This document shows, piece after piece, positions 1 to 7,920 of a stretch of DNA of 19,844 nt. Source of the DNA: CAZTLE01 sp964614415 (GTDB taxonomy: Bacteria; Bacteroidota; Bacteroidia; Flavobacteriales; Flavobacteriaceae); assembly GCA_964614415.1 (NCBI GenBank), contig CAZTLE010000062.1:1-19844 (forward strand). Direction: 5' to 3'. The first letter of the stretch is position 1; each line of letters begins with the position of its first letter. The position numbers and the translations under genes are program-made. The notes beneath the pieces were generated by a model, which did not search any database, had not been told where the DNA came from, and saw nothing but the letters and a program-made list of their open reading frames with translations.

Positions 1-327
1 CAGACCGCCAACCACATCGATATCGAAGATCACATTTTTACCCTGAGCCCAAAGTCGTTCTACTTCACTCCAAAGGGTTCCGTAAAATGTATCCCGGTAC
101 ACCTCTTCCCATTCCAGGAAATCATCGTTCTTAATATGCTGTTTGAACTCTTTAAGGCTTATGAAGTAGTAATCGGTTCCTTCTATTTCATGTGGTCTTG
201 GAGAGCGAGAAGTTGCAGAAACCGAAAAGGCGAGGTTGAGCTCGTCCCGGGTTAAAAGATGCCGCACAATGGTGGTTTTTCCGCTTCCCGAAGGAGCCGA
301 AAATACAATGAGTTTTCCTCCCTTCAT
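1..327 (-). CDS. gmk: Guanylate kinase, partial (C-terminal part off the left edge)
   Basis: Guanylate kinase phosphorylates GMP (and dGMP) to GDP with ATP in the cytoplasm. The 109 visible codons begin MKGGKLIVFSAPSGSGKTT, with a P-loop at residues 11-18, followed by a SATSRSPRPHEIEG stretch and GTDYYF, both typical of the GMP-binding region of Gmk. The ATG at 325-327 shares one base with the stop of the upstream yicC (TAATG), which implies translational coupling. Pairing of yicC with gmk is common across bacteria. The reading frame stays open to the window edge, so the lid and C-terminal helices are not visible. The family assignment is secure. Confidence 0.95.
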   Translation of the reverse strand, partial: MKGGKLIVFSAPSGSGKTTIVRHLLTRDELNLAFSVSATSRSPRPHEIEGTDYYFISLKEFKQHIKNDDFLEWEEVYRDTFYGTLWSEVERLWAQGKNVIFDIDVVGGL

Positions 328-1184
328 TACAAGACGTTTAACGACTGTTCCTTGATCTTCTCCAACTCATCCTTCATCTGTACAACGAGTTGTTGCATCG
401 GGGCATAGTTGGCTTTGGAACCTATTGTGTTGATCTCCCTTCCGATTTCCTGAGAAATGAACCCCAGCTTCTTACCGTTGGAATCCTTAGTGGCCAGGGT
501 TTCTTCAAAATAGTTCAAATGATTGGAAAGGCGTACCTTCTCTTCGGTAATATCGTATTTCTCAAGGTAGTAAATGAGCTCCTGTTCAAAACGGTTTTCG
601 TCCACACTTTCTTGAAGTTCCTGAACAGCCTTTCGCAGCTTTTCCCGAACCTGGGTCACGCGTTCCGGATCTATTTCTTCAACCTTTTCCAACAGACCAC
701 GGATTGATTTAATCCGGGTGATAAAGTCGGTCTCTAAGGCCTTCCCTTCGTCCATGCGATAGGCGGTGATGGCCTTGAGCGCATCGTCAATACCATTCGC
801 AATGGTTTTGAACTCCTCTTCGTCAATCTCATGTCGCTCCGTTTTCAGGGCGTCCGGCATGCGAACCGCCATTTTCAGCAATTCGGTCTTATCACCGTCA
901 ATTACATTGGACAACTGATTTATATACTGTTTTACCACAGCTTCATTGACCGTAGTATTGGTTTCCTCTCCGGTAATTTCCACAAAGACATTGAAGTCAA
1001 CCTTCCCTCGCACCAGGGATCGGGCAACATGATTGCGCATTTTCATCTCTTTTTCCCGATACGCTGATGGCACCCGGGAATTAAGATCCAGGTTTTTACT
1101 GTTGAGGGATTTGATTTCTATCGTTATTTTCTTGGATGGTAACTGAATTATTGATTTACCATACCCAGTCATGGATTGAATCAT
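327..1184 (-). CDS. yicC: YicC/YloC family endoribonuclease
   Basis: This 285-residue protein has the two hallmark ends of the YicC/YloC family. The N-terminus is MIQSMTGYGKS, and the C-terminal half (DUF1732 region) contains GFISQEIGREINTIGSK followed by a helix ending in EKIKEQSLNVL. Members are cytoplasmic, hexameric, metal-dependent endoribonucleases linked to RNA turnover and stationary-phase fitness. The middle is rich in charged helices (about residues 140-240). Length fits the family. It overlaps gmk by one base downstream, so the two are probably one transcript. A TACCTTTG motif lies about 20 bases upstream of the chosen ATG, which would give a very short leader. Confidence 0.95.
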   Translation of the reverse strand: MIQSMTGYGKSIIQLPSKKITIEIKSLNSKNLDLNSRVPSAYREKEMKMRNHVARSLVRGKVDFNVFVEITGEETNTTVNEAVVKQYINQLSNVIDGDKTELLKMAVRMPDALKTERHEIDEEEFKTIANGIDDALKAITAYRMDEGKALETDFITRIKSIRGLLEKVEEIDPERVTQVREKLRKAVQELQESVDENRFEQELIYYLEKYDITEEKVRLSNHLNYFEETLATKDSNGKKLGFISQEIGREINTIGSKANYAPMQQLVVQMKDELEKIKEQSLNVL

Positions 1185-1203
1185 ACACGGATTTTAATTG
1201 TCG

Positions 1204-1211
1204 CAAAGGTA
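1204..1211 (-). promoter_or_regulatory. Candidate -7 promoter element for yicC-gmk
   Basis: On the minus strand these bases read TACCTTTG, an exact match to the Bacteroidota -7 consensus TAnnTTTG. Transcription would start around 1197-1199, only about 13 bases before the yicC ATG. No clear TTTG -33 element is visible at the usual distance, because upstream sequence merges into the low-complexity repeat region. The call rests on the single motif. Confidence 0.35.
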
Positions 1212-1259
1212 GTAAAATGTGGGTAGTGAGGGGTGAGTTATGAGGGCTGAGGTCTGAGG

Positions 1260-1278
1260 CCTGCCTGCCGCAGGCAGG
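1260..1278. repeat. Perfect 19-bp inverted repeat
   Basis: The sequence CCTGCCTGCCGCAGGCAGG is two perfect 9-bp arms (CCTGCCTGC / GCAGGCAGG) around one base. It is far more GC-rich than its surroundings. It has no T-tract, so it is unlikely to be a normal terminator. From memory, GCCTGCC...GGCAGGC palindromes occur in many copies in Bacteroidota intergenic regions; that cannot be tested here. Confidence 0.8.
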
Positions 1279-1363
1279 TGTGAGGATTGAGACAGGGCTA
1301 AATTATTGTTTATTGTTATTTCTATTTTCTATTCACCAAATTATTCGTCCTTCATCGGTGGGG

Positions 1364-1460
1364 ATTCGTAATTCAACAATCGTCATTCAATCAGTATTGA
1401 GTAGTGAGATGTTAGTATTGAGATAGGACCCAGGATTCACGAATCAGGAATCAGGACTTC
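1364..1460. repeat. Long intergenic direct repeat, copy 1 (97 bp)
   Basis: Begins ATTCGTAATTCAACAATCG and ends AATCAGGAATCAGGACTTC. Aligned by eye to 1625-1728 it shows two substitutions plus one 7-bp indel (a missing extra GTCATTC unit). This near identity between non-coding copies about 260 bp apart points to recent duplication or gene conversion. Confidence 0.85.
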
Positions 1461-1624
1461 GTTATTCTTATTTCTATTCTCTTTTATCTATTTTCTCTTC
1501 TCCCCATAAATACTCCATAACATTAAAAAATTGAATATTGGCGCTTATTTGGGATTTGAGATATGGATATTGAGAATTGATATGGGAGTCTCTGTTCTTT
1601 TCTCTATTCTCTGTTTTCCAAATC

Positions 1625-1728
1625 ATTCGTAATTCAACAATCGTCATTCGTCATTCAATCAGTATTGAGTAGTGAGATGTTAGTATTGAGATAGGACCAA
1701 GGATTCAGGAATCAGGAATCAGGACTTC
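1625..1728. repeat. Long intergenic direct repeat, copy 2 (104 bp)
   Basis: Second copy of the 1364-1460 element, with one additional GTCATTC unit near its left end and two base substitutions. The central GTAGTGAGATGTTAGTATTG portion is identical in both copies. Confidence 0.85.
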
Positions 1729-1731
1729 ATC

Positions 1732-1778
1732 ATTCGTAATTCAACAATCGTAATTCGTCATTCGTAATTTGTCATTCT
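1732..1778. repeat. Third, partial copy and short-word array
   Basis: It starts with the same 19 bases as the two long copies (ATTCGTAATTCAACAATCG). It then becomes a run of ATTCGTMATT-like units without the AGTATTGAG part. It looks like a truncated copy or the seed unit from which the longer repeats grew. Confidence 0.65.
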
Positions 1779-1824
1779 CTGCTCTCCAGATTGACTTTGG
1801 AATTTGAGATTTGGAATTTATATT

Positions 1825-2181
1825 TTACCTCAGTGGATTTCCTTTCTTATCAAAGTGCTTGTCCAAATGTTTTTCCGTGAACCACATGACCGACAATAAC
1901 ATAAGGGTGGTCACAATAATTGAAATGAGAAAGTTGTGTTCCGGAATCAGGAAGTACAATACAACAGGCACCAGGAATCCCGCTAATGTTAGTTGAAGCA
2001 TTTTTTTGGCGGAATAATCGTTCGCCATCTTCCAAACCTCAGCATTGGCCATGGAACGCTTGGTTCGGTAGCCATAGAATAAATTGATCTCCCTGGGAGG
2101 AAACCGGTAAAAAATGAAGGCCGTAAGCGTATACAAAGCGCAGCAACCCAAGCCAATCCAAAGCTGAATGACAGGACTCAT
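1825..2181 (-). CDS. SdpI family small membrane protein
   Basis: This 118-residue protein matches the SdpI/YhfL family. A transmembrane helix spans about residues 5-25, followed by the family signature FYGYRTKRSMANAEVWKMAN (about residues 35-54). Two more hydrophobic helices follow (about 63-80 and 84-101), then a basic tail. In Bacillus, SdpI gives immunity to the SdpC killing toxin and acts in signalling, but most bacterial relatives are uncharacterised. No toxin gene lies nearby, so an immunity role is not supported. It begins 30 bases downstream of the DUF1080 gene on the same strand and may be transcribed with that operon. Confidence 0.8.
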   Translation of the reverse strand: MSPVIQLWIGLGCCALYTLTAFIFYRFPPREINLFYGYRTKRSMANAEVWKMANDYSAKKMLQLTLAGFLVPVVLYFLIPEHNFLISIIVTTLMLLSVMWFTEKHLDKHFDKKGNPLR

Positions 2182-2211
2182 ACCAAATTAGGAGTCAAAA
2201 ACAAAAGTTTG

Positions 2212-3510
2212 TTACAGGGGTTTGATCTTGATGTTTTTAAACCACACTTTATTCCCATGGTCCTGAAGACTGATCTTCCCGGGTCCCGTATTGATGAAGT
2301 CGGGTAGATTGGAGAACTTGCTATTGGCGTAAAGCGTTTGAAATTCCTCGGAATTCATATCAAAGCTCACCACGATGGCACCGTTCATCCAATGTTCTAC
2401 TTTACCGTTGTTCTTCACGATCTTGCAGCGATTCCATTGCTCATAGGGCTTTACCCGTACTTCGCTGCAGGAAATAAGATCATAAAGGTCCCCGGCACGG
2501 TGCTTTCGTATAAGTCCGTCTTTCTGTCCATGATTGTCCAAGACCTGCATTTCCGGGCTGGTCTTCCATCCTTCGCCGTATTTCGGATCCTCCAGTACCG
2601 TATAGAAGATACCGCTGTTACCATATTGGCTGATCTTCCAGTCTATGTTGAGCTCGAAATTCTCAAAGGCATCGTCTGTTACGATGTCCCTGCCACCACC
2701 GGGATTTGTAGCAGGTCCCCGTTGAAACTCTACACCCGACAGGTAATAGGAAAATCGTTCAAAACCCTCAAAAGTAAGCGCACCATCCTCAACGATCCAC
2801 TTGGAACCAATGCTTCCTTCACTGCCATAGGTGTGCCAACCGTTGGTCGTTTCACCATCAAACAACAGCTGCCACCCATCATTGATTTCGGCTTCACTGA
2901 GTACGTTGTCCCCTGCTTCCATATCATCCGTCAGCTCTTCGGTCCATAACTCGGTCCGTTGCAGGGAGGCATTCTTGATCAGATCTGTAGGAATAGGCTC
3001 AAAATTCTCTCCATCTGTAGACCATTCCAGGGTCACATAAGGATCATAGTCTTTCGGAAAGTAGGAGAAATCGAATACAGCATTTCCGGCCTCAACATAT
3101 CGGCTTCCGGTCTTCTCAGATTTATCGTGTGTTTCCCAATGCCCGATGAGACCAACGTTATCCAACTGAAAGTAAATAGAACCTGCTGAAGTCAGCTTAA
3201 AATGATAGGTTCCCGACTCCGGAATCTCGATCACTCCCAGAGCGTGCATAAAGAAGCGCTTTTTATCTTCCCAAAAATCACTGTCGCTTGTCAGAGTAAG
3301 ACTAGACAATCCTTTGGTTTCATTGGGTACTTTTGAATCCGGTGTCGGATCGAAAATGGTATCGTTTATATCGAAGAAGATGGCTTCATACATGGCTTCG
3401 GTGTCTATTTCGGCGGTTGTTGTCGGTTCCTGCTCTTCTTTCGTTTCCTTGCAGCCGGCAAGTAATAGCATGACGACCAGGGCGCCACAGAATATGGATT
3501 TCGTTTTCAT
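2212..3510 (-). CDS. PA14-DUF1080 lipoprotein, putative 3-keto-glycoside lyase/hydrolase
   Basis: This 432-residue lipoprotein has a signal peptide ending in LLLAGC (acylated C20). A PA14-like beta domain follows at about residues 76-175, with FFMHALGVIEIPESGTYHF then SIYFQLDN. A DUF1080 (3-keto-disaccharide hydrolase, PF06439) domain at about 211-432 shows GWQLLFDGE, GNSGIFY, EMQVLDNHG, AGDLYDL, WNRCKI and HWMNG. DUF1080 enzymes are concanavalin-like proteins; some cleave 3-keto-glycosides by elimination or hydrolysis. The PA14 domain may bind carbohydrate. It is the last gene of a tight operon, starting 2 bases after the TIM-barrel gene ends. It should act in the periplasm or at the outer membrane. 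Domain calls are strong; the exact reaction is inferred. Confidence 0.88.
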   Translation of the reverse strand: MKTKSIFCGALVVMLLLAGCKETKEEQEPTTTAEIDTEAMYEAIFFDINDTIFDPTPDSKVPNETKGLSSLTLTSDSDFWEDKKRFFMHALGVIEIPESGTYHFKLTSAGSIYFQLDNVGLIGHWETHDKSEKTGSRYVEAGNAVFDFSYFPKDYDPYVTLEWSTDGENFEPIPTDLIKNASLQRTELWTEELTDDMEAGDNVLSEAEINDGWQLLFDGETTNGWHTYGSEGSIGSKWIVEDGALTFEGFERFSYYLSGVEFQRGPATNPGGGRDIVTDDAFENFELNIDWKISQYGNSGIFYTVLEDPKYGEGWKTSPEMQVLDNHGQKDGLIRKHRAGDLYDLISCSEVRVKPYEQWNRCKIVKNNGKVEHWMNGAIVVSFDMNSEEFQTLYANSKFSNLPDFINTGPGKISLQDHGNKVWFKNIKIKPL

Positions 3511-3512
3511 GA

Positions 3513-4565
3513 TTAAAGTCCTAAAATTTTTCGAAGTTTTTCTTTGTCGATCTCGGCTCCCGCAAAGTCATCAAAGGCCTTTTGAGTGGCTTCAATGATA
3601 TGACCGGCGATGAAAGGAGCGCCTTCCCGGGCTCCTTGCTCGGGGCTTTTTATGCAACATTCCCATTCCATGACCGCCCATACGTCGCAGCCGTATTCGG
3701 TAAGTTTGGAGAAGATCGTCTTAAAATCTATTTGACCATCGCCGGGTGAGCGATAGCGTCCCGCCCGATCACGCCAATCCGAATATCCGCCAAAAGCACC
3801 CTTCTTTCCATTAGGTTTGAATTCGGAATCCTTCACATGAAAGGCCTTGATGAATTCATGATAGTGATCGATGTATTCAATGTAATCCAGTTGTTGCAGT
3901 ACAAAATGACTGGGATCGTATAGTATATTTACCGCCTTGTGATTACCCGTTGCTTCCAGGAAACGCTCAAACGTAACGCCGTCGTGGAGGTCTTCACCAG
4001 GATGAATCTCGTAACAACAGGCCACACCGTTTTCTTCGAATTCATCAAGTAATGGCAGCCAGCGTTTGGCCAGCTCTTCAAAGCCCATTTCCACAAGCCC
4101 CTCCGGCCGCTGTGGCCACGGATGGAAGGTGTGCCATAACAAGGCGCCACTAAAGGTAGCATGTGCCTGAAGTCCCAGGTGTTTGCTCGCCCGCGCGGCA
4201 CTGATCACCTGATCACGGGCCCACTCGGTACGCTTTGCCGGATTGTTCTTGCAATCGTCGGGAGCAAAGTTGTCGAACATAATATCGTAGGCCGGATGCA
4301 CAGCTACTAACTGTCCTTGCAGGTGAGTTGATAGTTCGGTGATTTCGAGGCCATAGCCATTGATCTTGCCTTTTAGTTCGTCACAATAGTCTTTGCTTTC
4401 TCCAGCCAGCTTGAGATCGATAAGTCGTGTTTCCCACGTAGGTATTTGAATTCCTTTGTATCCCAGGTCAGCAGCCCATTGACACAGTCCGTCCAACGAG
4501 TTGAATGGAGCGTGATTGTCCATAAACTGGGCCAGGAATACAGCAGGTCCTTTAATTGTTTTCAT
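3513..4565 (-). CDS. Cytoplasmic sugar phosphate isomerase/epimerase-like TIM barrel
   Basis: A 350-residue protein of the xylose-isomerase-like TIM-barrel superfamily (AP_endonuc_2). Likely metal ligands appear in the usual order: E186 in YEIHPGE, D217 in LYDPSH, H243 in FHVKD and a glutamate at 300 or 302 in MEWEC. No signal peptide is present, so it is cytoplasmic, unlike the other two TIM-barrel proteins of the cluster. Relatives isomerise or epimerise sugars, and some act on 3-keto-sugars or their 2-hydroxyglycal products. It lies between the Gfo/Idh/MocA gene (6-base gap) and the DUF1080 gene (2-base gap). The specific substrate cannot be told from the sequence. Confidence 0.88.
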   Translation of the reverse strand: MKTIKGPAVFLAQFMDNHAPFNSLDGLCQWAADLGYKGIQIPTWETRLIDLKLAGESKDYCDELKGKINGYGLEITELSTHLQGQLVAVHPAYDIMFDNFAPDDCKNNPAKRTEWARDQVISAARASKHLGLQAHATFSGALLWHTFHPWPQRPEGLVEMGFEELAKRWLPLLDEFEENGVACCYEIHPGEDLHDGVTFERFLEATGNHKAVNILYDPSHFVLQQLDYIEYIDHYHEFIKAFHVKDSEFKPNGKKGAFGGYSDWRDRAGRYRSPGDGQIDFKTIFSKLTEYGCDVWAVMEWECCIKSPEQGAREGAPFIAGHIIEATQKAFDDFAGAEIDKEKLRKILGL

Positions 4566-4571
4566 AACAAG

Positions 4572-5708
4572 TTATCCTAGTTCTTTCCAAACATTGCCAT
4601 CGGCGTGACTTTCAATGGCGACTTCAATGAATTTCATGCCACGCAGGCCATCTTCAATTCCGGGAAATTCGGCAGGGTCGTGAGCCTCTCCGCGAACTGC
4701 TTTGGCAACCCCTTTATAAATATTACCCATGGCGTCGAATATCCCCTCGGGGTGTCCGGGAGGGAGTTTGGTGCCATCCAGCGAGAGTTCGGAATTATAA
4801 CCATGCCCGGGTTTGAGCTCCCGTTTGGGTTGTCCTTCTTCCAATAGATACAGGTAGTTAGGGTTTTCCTGCTCCCATTTGAGTGCGGCCTTTTTCCCAT
4901 AGACCGCGACCGAAAAGTTGTTTTCTTCAGCAGTAGCAATCTGACTGGCACGGAGCACTCCTTTGGTGAAGGTATCCATACGCAGTAGCACCGTACCATC
5001 AATGTCCATCTGATTGTCTTCGTACAAATGGTTGAGGTCTGCCAGAATGGATTTCACTTTCATTCCGGTCACGTATTCGATCATCTGATAGGCATGAACC
5101 CCGATATCTCCCATGCAGCAACTAATGCCCGATTTCTCCGGGTTGAGTCGCCATGTGGTTTTTCGCAGTTCCGGATCGTGGATGATGGGATTGATCCAAC
5201 CCTGGTAATACTGCGCGTCTATTTTTTGAATATCGCCGATAACGCCGTCCGTTATCATTTTCTTCATTTGCCGGATCATAGGATATCCGGTGTATGTATG
5301 TGTAAGAGCAAATACTCGATTGCTCATTTTCTGAACCTCACCCAGCTCCTGCGCTTCGGCATAGGTCATGGTCATGGGCTTTTCGCAAATCACATTAAAT
5401 CCATTTTCCAGGAGTTGTTTGGCCATGGGAAAATGAAGAAAATTGGGCGTTAGCACTGATACGACCTGAATACGCTCGTCCTGCGGAAGTTTCGATTCGG
5501 CTGCGATCATGGCATCCAGATCGGCGTAAATGCGATCCGTAGGGATGCCTATTTCTTCAGCAAATTTTATACTTTCTTCATGGACTACGTTAAAGACGCC
5601 TCCGGTAAGTTGGTAGGCATCGTACATGCTCGCTGCTACCCGGTGAAGCACACCGATCAACGAATCTCCACCGCCACCCAGGACACCCCATTTTATTTTT
5701 TTACTCAT
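4572..5708 (-). CDS. Gfo/Idh/MocA family NAD(P)-dependent oxidoreductase
   Basis: This 378-residue cytoplasmic dehydrogenase begins with a Rossmann fold, with the glycine-rich WGVLGGGGDSLIG at residues 7-19. It carries the family EKP motif at 109-111 (CEKPMTMTYAEA) and GDIGVHAYQMIEYVTG at about 200-215, which supplies the Asp/His catalytic region. The family oxidises or reduces sugar and inositol hydroxyl or keto groups. In a ketosugar pathway it would reduce an imported keto-sugar or transfer hydride between positions. It abuts the MFS transporter gene with no spare base and is followed six bases later by a TIM-barrel gene. Start ATG gives the expected N-terminus directly before the Rossmann strand. 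Confidence 0.92.
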   Translation of the reverse strand: MSKKIKWGVLGGGGDSLIGVLHRVAASMYDAYQLTGGVFNVVHEESIKFAEEIGIPTDRIYADLDAMIAAESKLPQDERIQVVSVLTPNFLHFPMAKQLLENGFNVICEKPMTMTYAEAQELGEVQKMSNRVFALTHTYTGYPMIRQMKKMITDGVIGDIQKIDAQYYQGWINPIIHDPELRKTTWRLNPEKSGISCCMGDIGVHAYQMIEYVTGMKVKSILADLNHLYEDNQMDIDGTVLLRMDTFTKGVLRASQIATAEENNFSVAVYGKKAALKWEQENPNYLYLLEEGQPKRELKPGHGYNSELSLDGTKLPPGHPEGIFDAMGNIYKGVAKAVRGEAHDPAEFPGIEDGLRGMKFIEVAIESHADGNVWKELG

Positions 5709-6938
5709 TTATTCCGTGTATTCTATTTTTTCGTTTTTAAACAGTAAAGCGAAGATAATGAAAACGACAGCCGCGAATATCGCAGGGAAGATCCAAATGG
5801 ATTTCCATGCGTGTACACCTTCACTAACAAGATTAGCATCAGTCACTTTTCCCGCCACGTAAAAACCGACGAGCATTCCCACGCCATAGGTTGCCAATGT
5901 GATGAGCCCCTGTGCGGCGCTTTTTACTTTTTCACCGGCTTTGCTATCCGTATATATTTGACCGGATACAAAGAAGAAGTCATAACAAATTCCGTGTAGT
6001 ACAATTCCCATAATTAACATGAAGAATAGTTCACCTGCATTTCCGTACGAGAATAAGAGATATCGAACGGCCCATGCCAGCATACCTACAAGGATGGTTT
6101 TCTTGAAGCCATATTTCTTAAAGAAGAACGGGAGGAGCAACATGAAAAGCACTTCGGAAATCTGTCCGGCAGAAGCCCATGCCGTGGAGTTCTCAACTCC
6201 GCTTTCCGTTAGGAATGGACTAAGGTTTTGATAGTAAAATGCCAGCGGGATACAAATCAAGACGGAGGAAAGGAAAAAGACCAGGAAATTTCGGTCTTTC
6301 AAAAGCTTAAGCGCTTCCAGGCCCAGAATATCCGAAATGCTCACTTTTTCTCCCTTGGTTGTCTTTGGAGGAGTCTTTGGAAGGAGGAAACTGAATATCC
6401 CCAGTATTCCGGAGGCGACCGCCGTCATTAGGAATGTGTTGGACAGCATTCCCTGCTGAATATTTTCCATGGAATCCCATTTGAAGGCGAAACTGATAAG
6501 CAGTCCAGCGACTATCCAGCCTACGGTACCCCATACCCTTATGAATGGAAACTGCTTGGCAGGATCACTCATTTGATTGAAAGAAACCGAATTCACCAAC
6601 GCCAGAGTAGGCATGTACGCTATCATATACCCGAGAACATAAGGGTAGAAAACATTAAAGTCTGTAGACTGAGACATTTGATACATGAGTACCGCTCCAA
6701 TTAGATGCAGCACCCCCAAAATTCTCTCAGCATTGAAAAATCGGTCCGCTATGAGCCCTATAATAAAGGGAGCAATTATGGCGCCCCAGGATTGGGTAGA
6801 ATAGGCCATGGCGGTTTCACCTCCACTGGCCGATAGGTTGTTGCCCAGAAAAGTACCCATGGTCACAAACCAGCCTCCCCAAATGAAGAATTCGAGGAAC
6901 ATCATAAAAGAAAGTTGAAAGCGAGTGATTGATCTCAT
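5709..6938 (-). CDS. NupG-like MFS transporter (nucleoside permease family)
   Basis: A 409-residue, 12-helix inner-membrane carrier. The start MRSITRFQLSFMMFLEFFIWGGWFVTMGTF and the following WGAIIAPFIIGLIADRFF resemble the nucleoside:H+ symporter family (NupG/XapB type). A hydrophilic cytoplasmic loop lies near the middle (about residues 185-205, PKTPPKTTKGEKVSISD), as usual for MFS. Despite the family name, homologues within sugar-oxidoreductase operons of Bacteroidota probably carry sugars or ketosugars rather than nucleosides. It sits between the TIM-barrel lipoprotein (7-base gap) and Gfo/Idh/MocA (adjacent), which suits import of a periplasmically made product. Substrate is inferred from context only. 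Confidence 0.85.
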   Translation of the reverse strand: MRSITRFQLSFMMFLEFFIWGGWFVTMGTFLGNNLSASGGETAMAYSTQSWGAIIAPFIIGLIADRFFNAERILGVLHLIGAVLMYQMSQSTDFNVFYPYVLGYMIAYMPTLALVNSVSFNQMSDPAKQFPFIRVWGTVGWIVAGLLISFAFKWDSMENIQQGMLSNTFLMTAVASGILGIFSFLLPKTPPKTTKGEKVSISDILGLEALKLLKDRNFLVFFLSSVLICIPLAFYYQNLSPFLTESGVENSTAWASAGQISEVLFMLLLPFFFKKYGFKKTILVGMLAWAVRYLLFSYGNAGELFFMLIMGIVLHGICYDFFFVSGQIYTDSKAGEKVKSAAQGLITLATYGVGMLVGFYVAGKVTDANLVSEGVHAWKSIWIFPAIFAAVVFIIFALLFKNEKIEYTE

Positions 6939-6945
6939 AATACTT

Positions 6946-7920
6946 TTATTGAAGGTTACTTGCTGCTTTTATAAGGAGGTCGCGAGTTGCTTTTATCCCA
7001 GTAGGTTCATCCAGGGTCTCACTTTCATATTCAACACCAATGTGCCCTGTATATCCGGCCTCTTTCACAATCTGGACCATACGGTAGTAGTCTAGCTTCT
7101 CTTCATCGCCATTGGCATCAAAACTGTACGCTTTGGCGCTCACTGCTTTGGCCCGGGGCATTAGTATTCTAAGACCCGCGTAGTAATCCGGGAACTCTTC
7201 TTCACATTCCCCCCAGCGCTCACCACCGGCACGTTTTATACACCAGTTTCCAAAATCGGGAAGTGTGCCACAATTCTCCATATTCACCCCGTTAATAGCT
7301 TCCATGACCAGAGGGGCATTGGATGATAACCACCCGTGGTTCTCGGCCAGCACATTGATGTTTTTAGTGGCCGCATATTCCGACAGTTTCTTCAATCCGT
7401 CCTGAACTGTAGTAAGCCATTCCTGTGGGTCATTAGTTCCAAAGGTGTTTACACGTATGGCATGTCCGCCCAGTTCAGCCGTGGCATCGACCCATTTTTT
7501 ATGATTCTCTACAGCCTCATTTCTGGCCGCTTCGTCCGGGTCTGCAAGATCGCCTTCGCCATCTACCATGATAAGAACACAAGCCACCCCATGCTCTTCC
7601 TGTTGTGCCTTCAAGGAGTCAACTACGGCATCCAATCCGTATTCCTCAATCTGTTTGTTGTATAGCTGAGATACATACTCAACAGCATCAAACCCCAACT
7701 CTTTGGCATCTGCCGCGAACTCAAAGGGTTTGGCATCTTCGGCCTTATACCGTCGGTGCAGCGACCATTGAGCCAGGGAGAGTTTAAAGAAAGGTTCGGT
7801 ATCAACTGTCGTGGCTGTTTCGGTGTCCGTTTCATCGGAGGCCGAATCGCCTTCGGGTTTGTCCTTACAGGCCGTTATGGCCAGGCAGGTAGCTAGGAAC
7901 AGAAGGGTTGCTTTTTTCAT
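6946..7920 (-). CDS. Sugar phosphate isomerase/epimerase-like TIM-barrel lipoprotein
   Basis: A 324-residue lipoprotein with signal peptide MKKATLLFLATCLAITAC (acylated C18). An acidic, Ser/Thr-rich linker follows (about 21-42, SASDETDTETATT). The TIM barrel starts near residue 46 (FKLSLAQWSLHRR). Probable active-site positions are E193 in VLAENHG, D222 in LPDFGNW and E297 in GVEYES; the position usually held by His carries K263 (SAKAYSFD). It should be anchored in the periplasm or outer membrane. As first gene of the five-gene minus-strand operon it lies next to the divergent GMC operon, and it probably processes the oxidised glycoside outside the cytoplasm. The reaction is not proven. Confidence 0.87.
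   Translation of the reverse strand: MKKATLLFLATCLAITACKDKPEGDSASDETDTETATTVDTEPFFKLSLAQWSLHRRYKAEDAKPFEFAADAKELGFDAVEYVSQLYNKQIEEYGLDAVVDSLKAQQEEHGVACVLIMVDGEGDLADPDEAARNEAVENHKKWVDATAELGGHAIRVNTFGTNDPQEWLTTVQDGLKKLSEYAATKNINVLAENHGWLSSNAPLVMEAINGVNMENCGTLPDFGNWCIKRAGGERWGECEEEFPDYYAGLRILMPRAKAVSAKAYSFDANGDEEKLDYYRMVQIVKEAGYTGHIGVEYESETLDEPTGIKATRDLLIKAASNLQ

Larger units (their letters stand above)
1185..1824. other. 640-bp gene-free low-complexity spacer
   Basis: No supported gene lies between yicC and the SdpI-family gene. The plus strand is built from recurring short words: ATTCGTAATTC, CGTCATTC, GAATCAGGAATCAGGA, AGTATTGAG, TTTGAGAT and TTCTATTCTC. It is skewed into purine-rich (TGAGGGCTGAGG) and pyrimidine-rich (TCTATTCTCTTTT) blocks. 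Stops are frequent in all frames. It contains a 19-bp perfect inverted repeat, two long direct repeats and a shorter array, listed separately. Such degenerate word arrays are seen between genes in flavobacterial genomes; a function is not known to me. Confidence 0.75.

Noticed and set aside
1200..1810. A CRISPR array in the repeated spacer
   Set aside because: The repeats are long, uneven and contiguous with degenerate words; there are no uniform short repeats separated by unique spacers and no cas genes.
1825..2181. SdpI protein as immunity factor of a toxin system
   Set aside because: No toxin-like or SdpABC-like gene is next to it; the neighbours are sugar-metabolism genes and a repeat region.
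2200..2213. AACAAAAGTTTGTT as a terminator of the five-gene operon
   Set aside because: The stem has only six A/T-rich pairs, overlaps the DUF1080 stop codon and is too weak to support; the SdpI-family gene may be read through.
2338..2949. A 203-codon plus-strand open frame opposite the DUF1080 gene
   Set aside because: It is antisense to a protein with clear lipobox, PA14 and DUF1080 motifs, and its own translation shows no domain or sensible start context.
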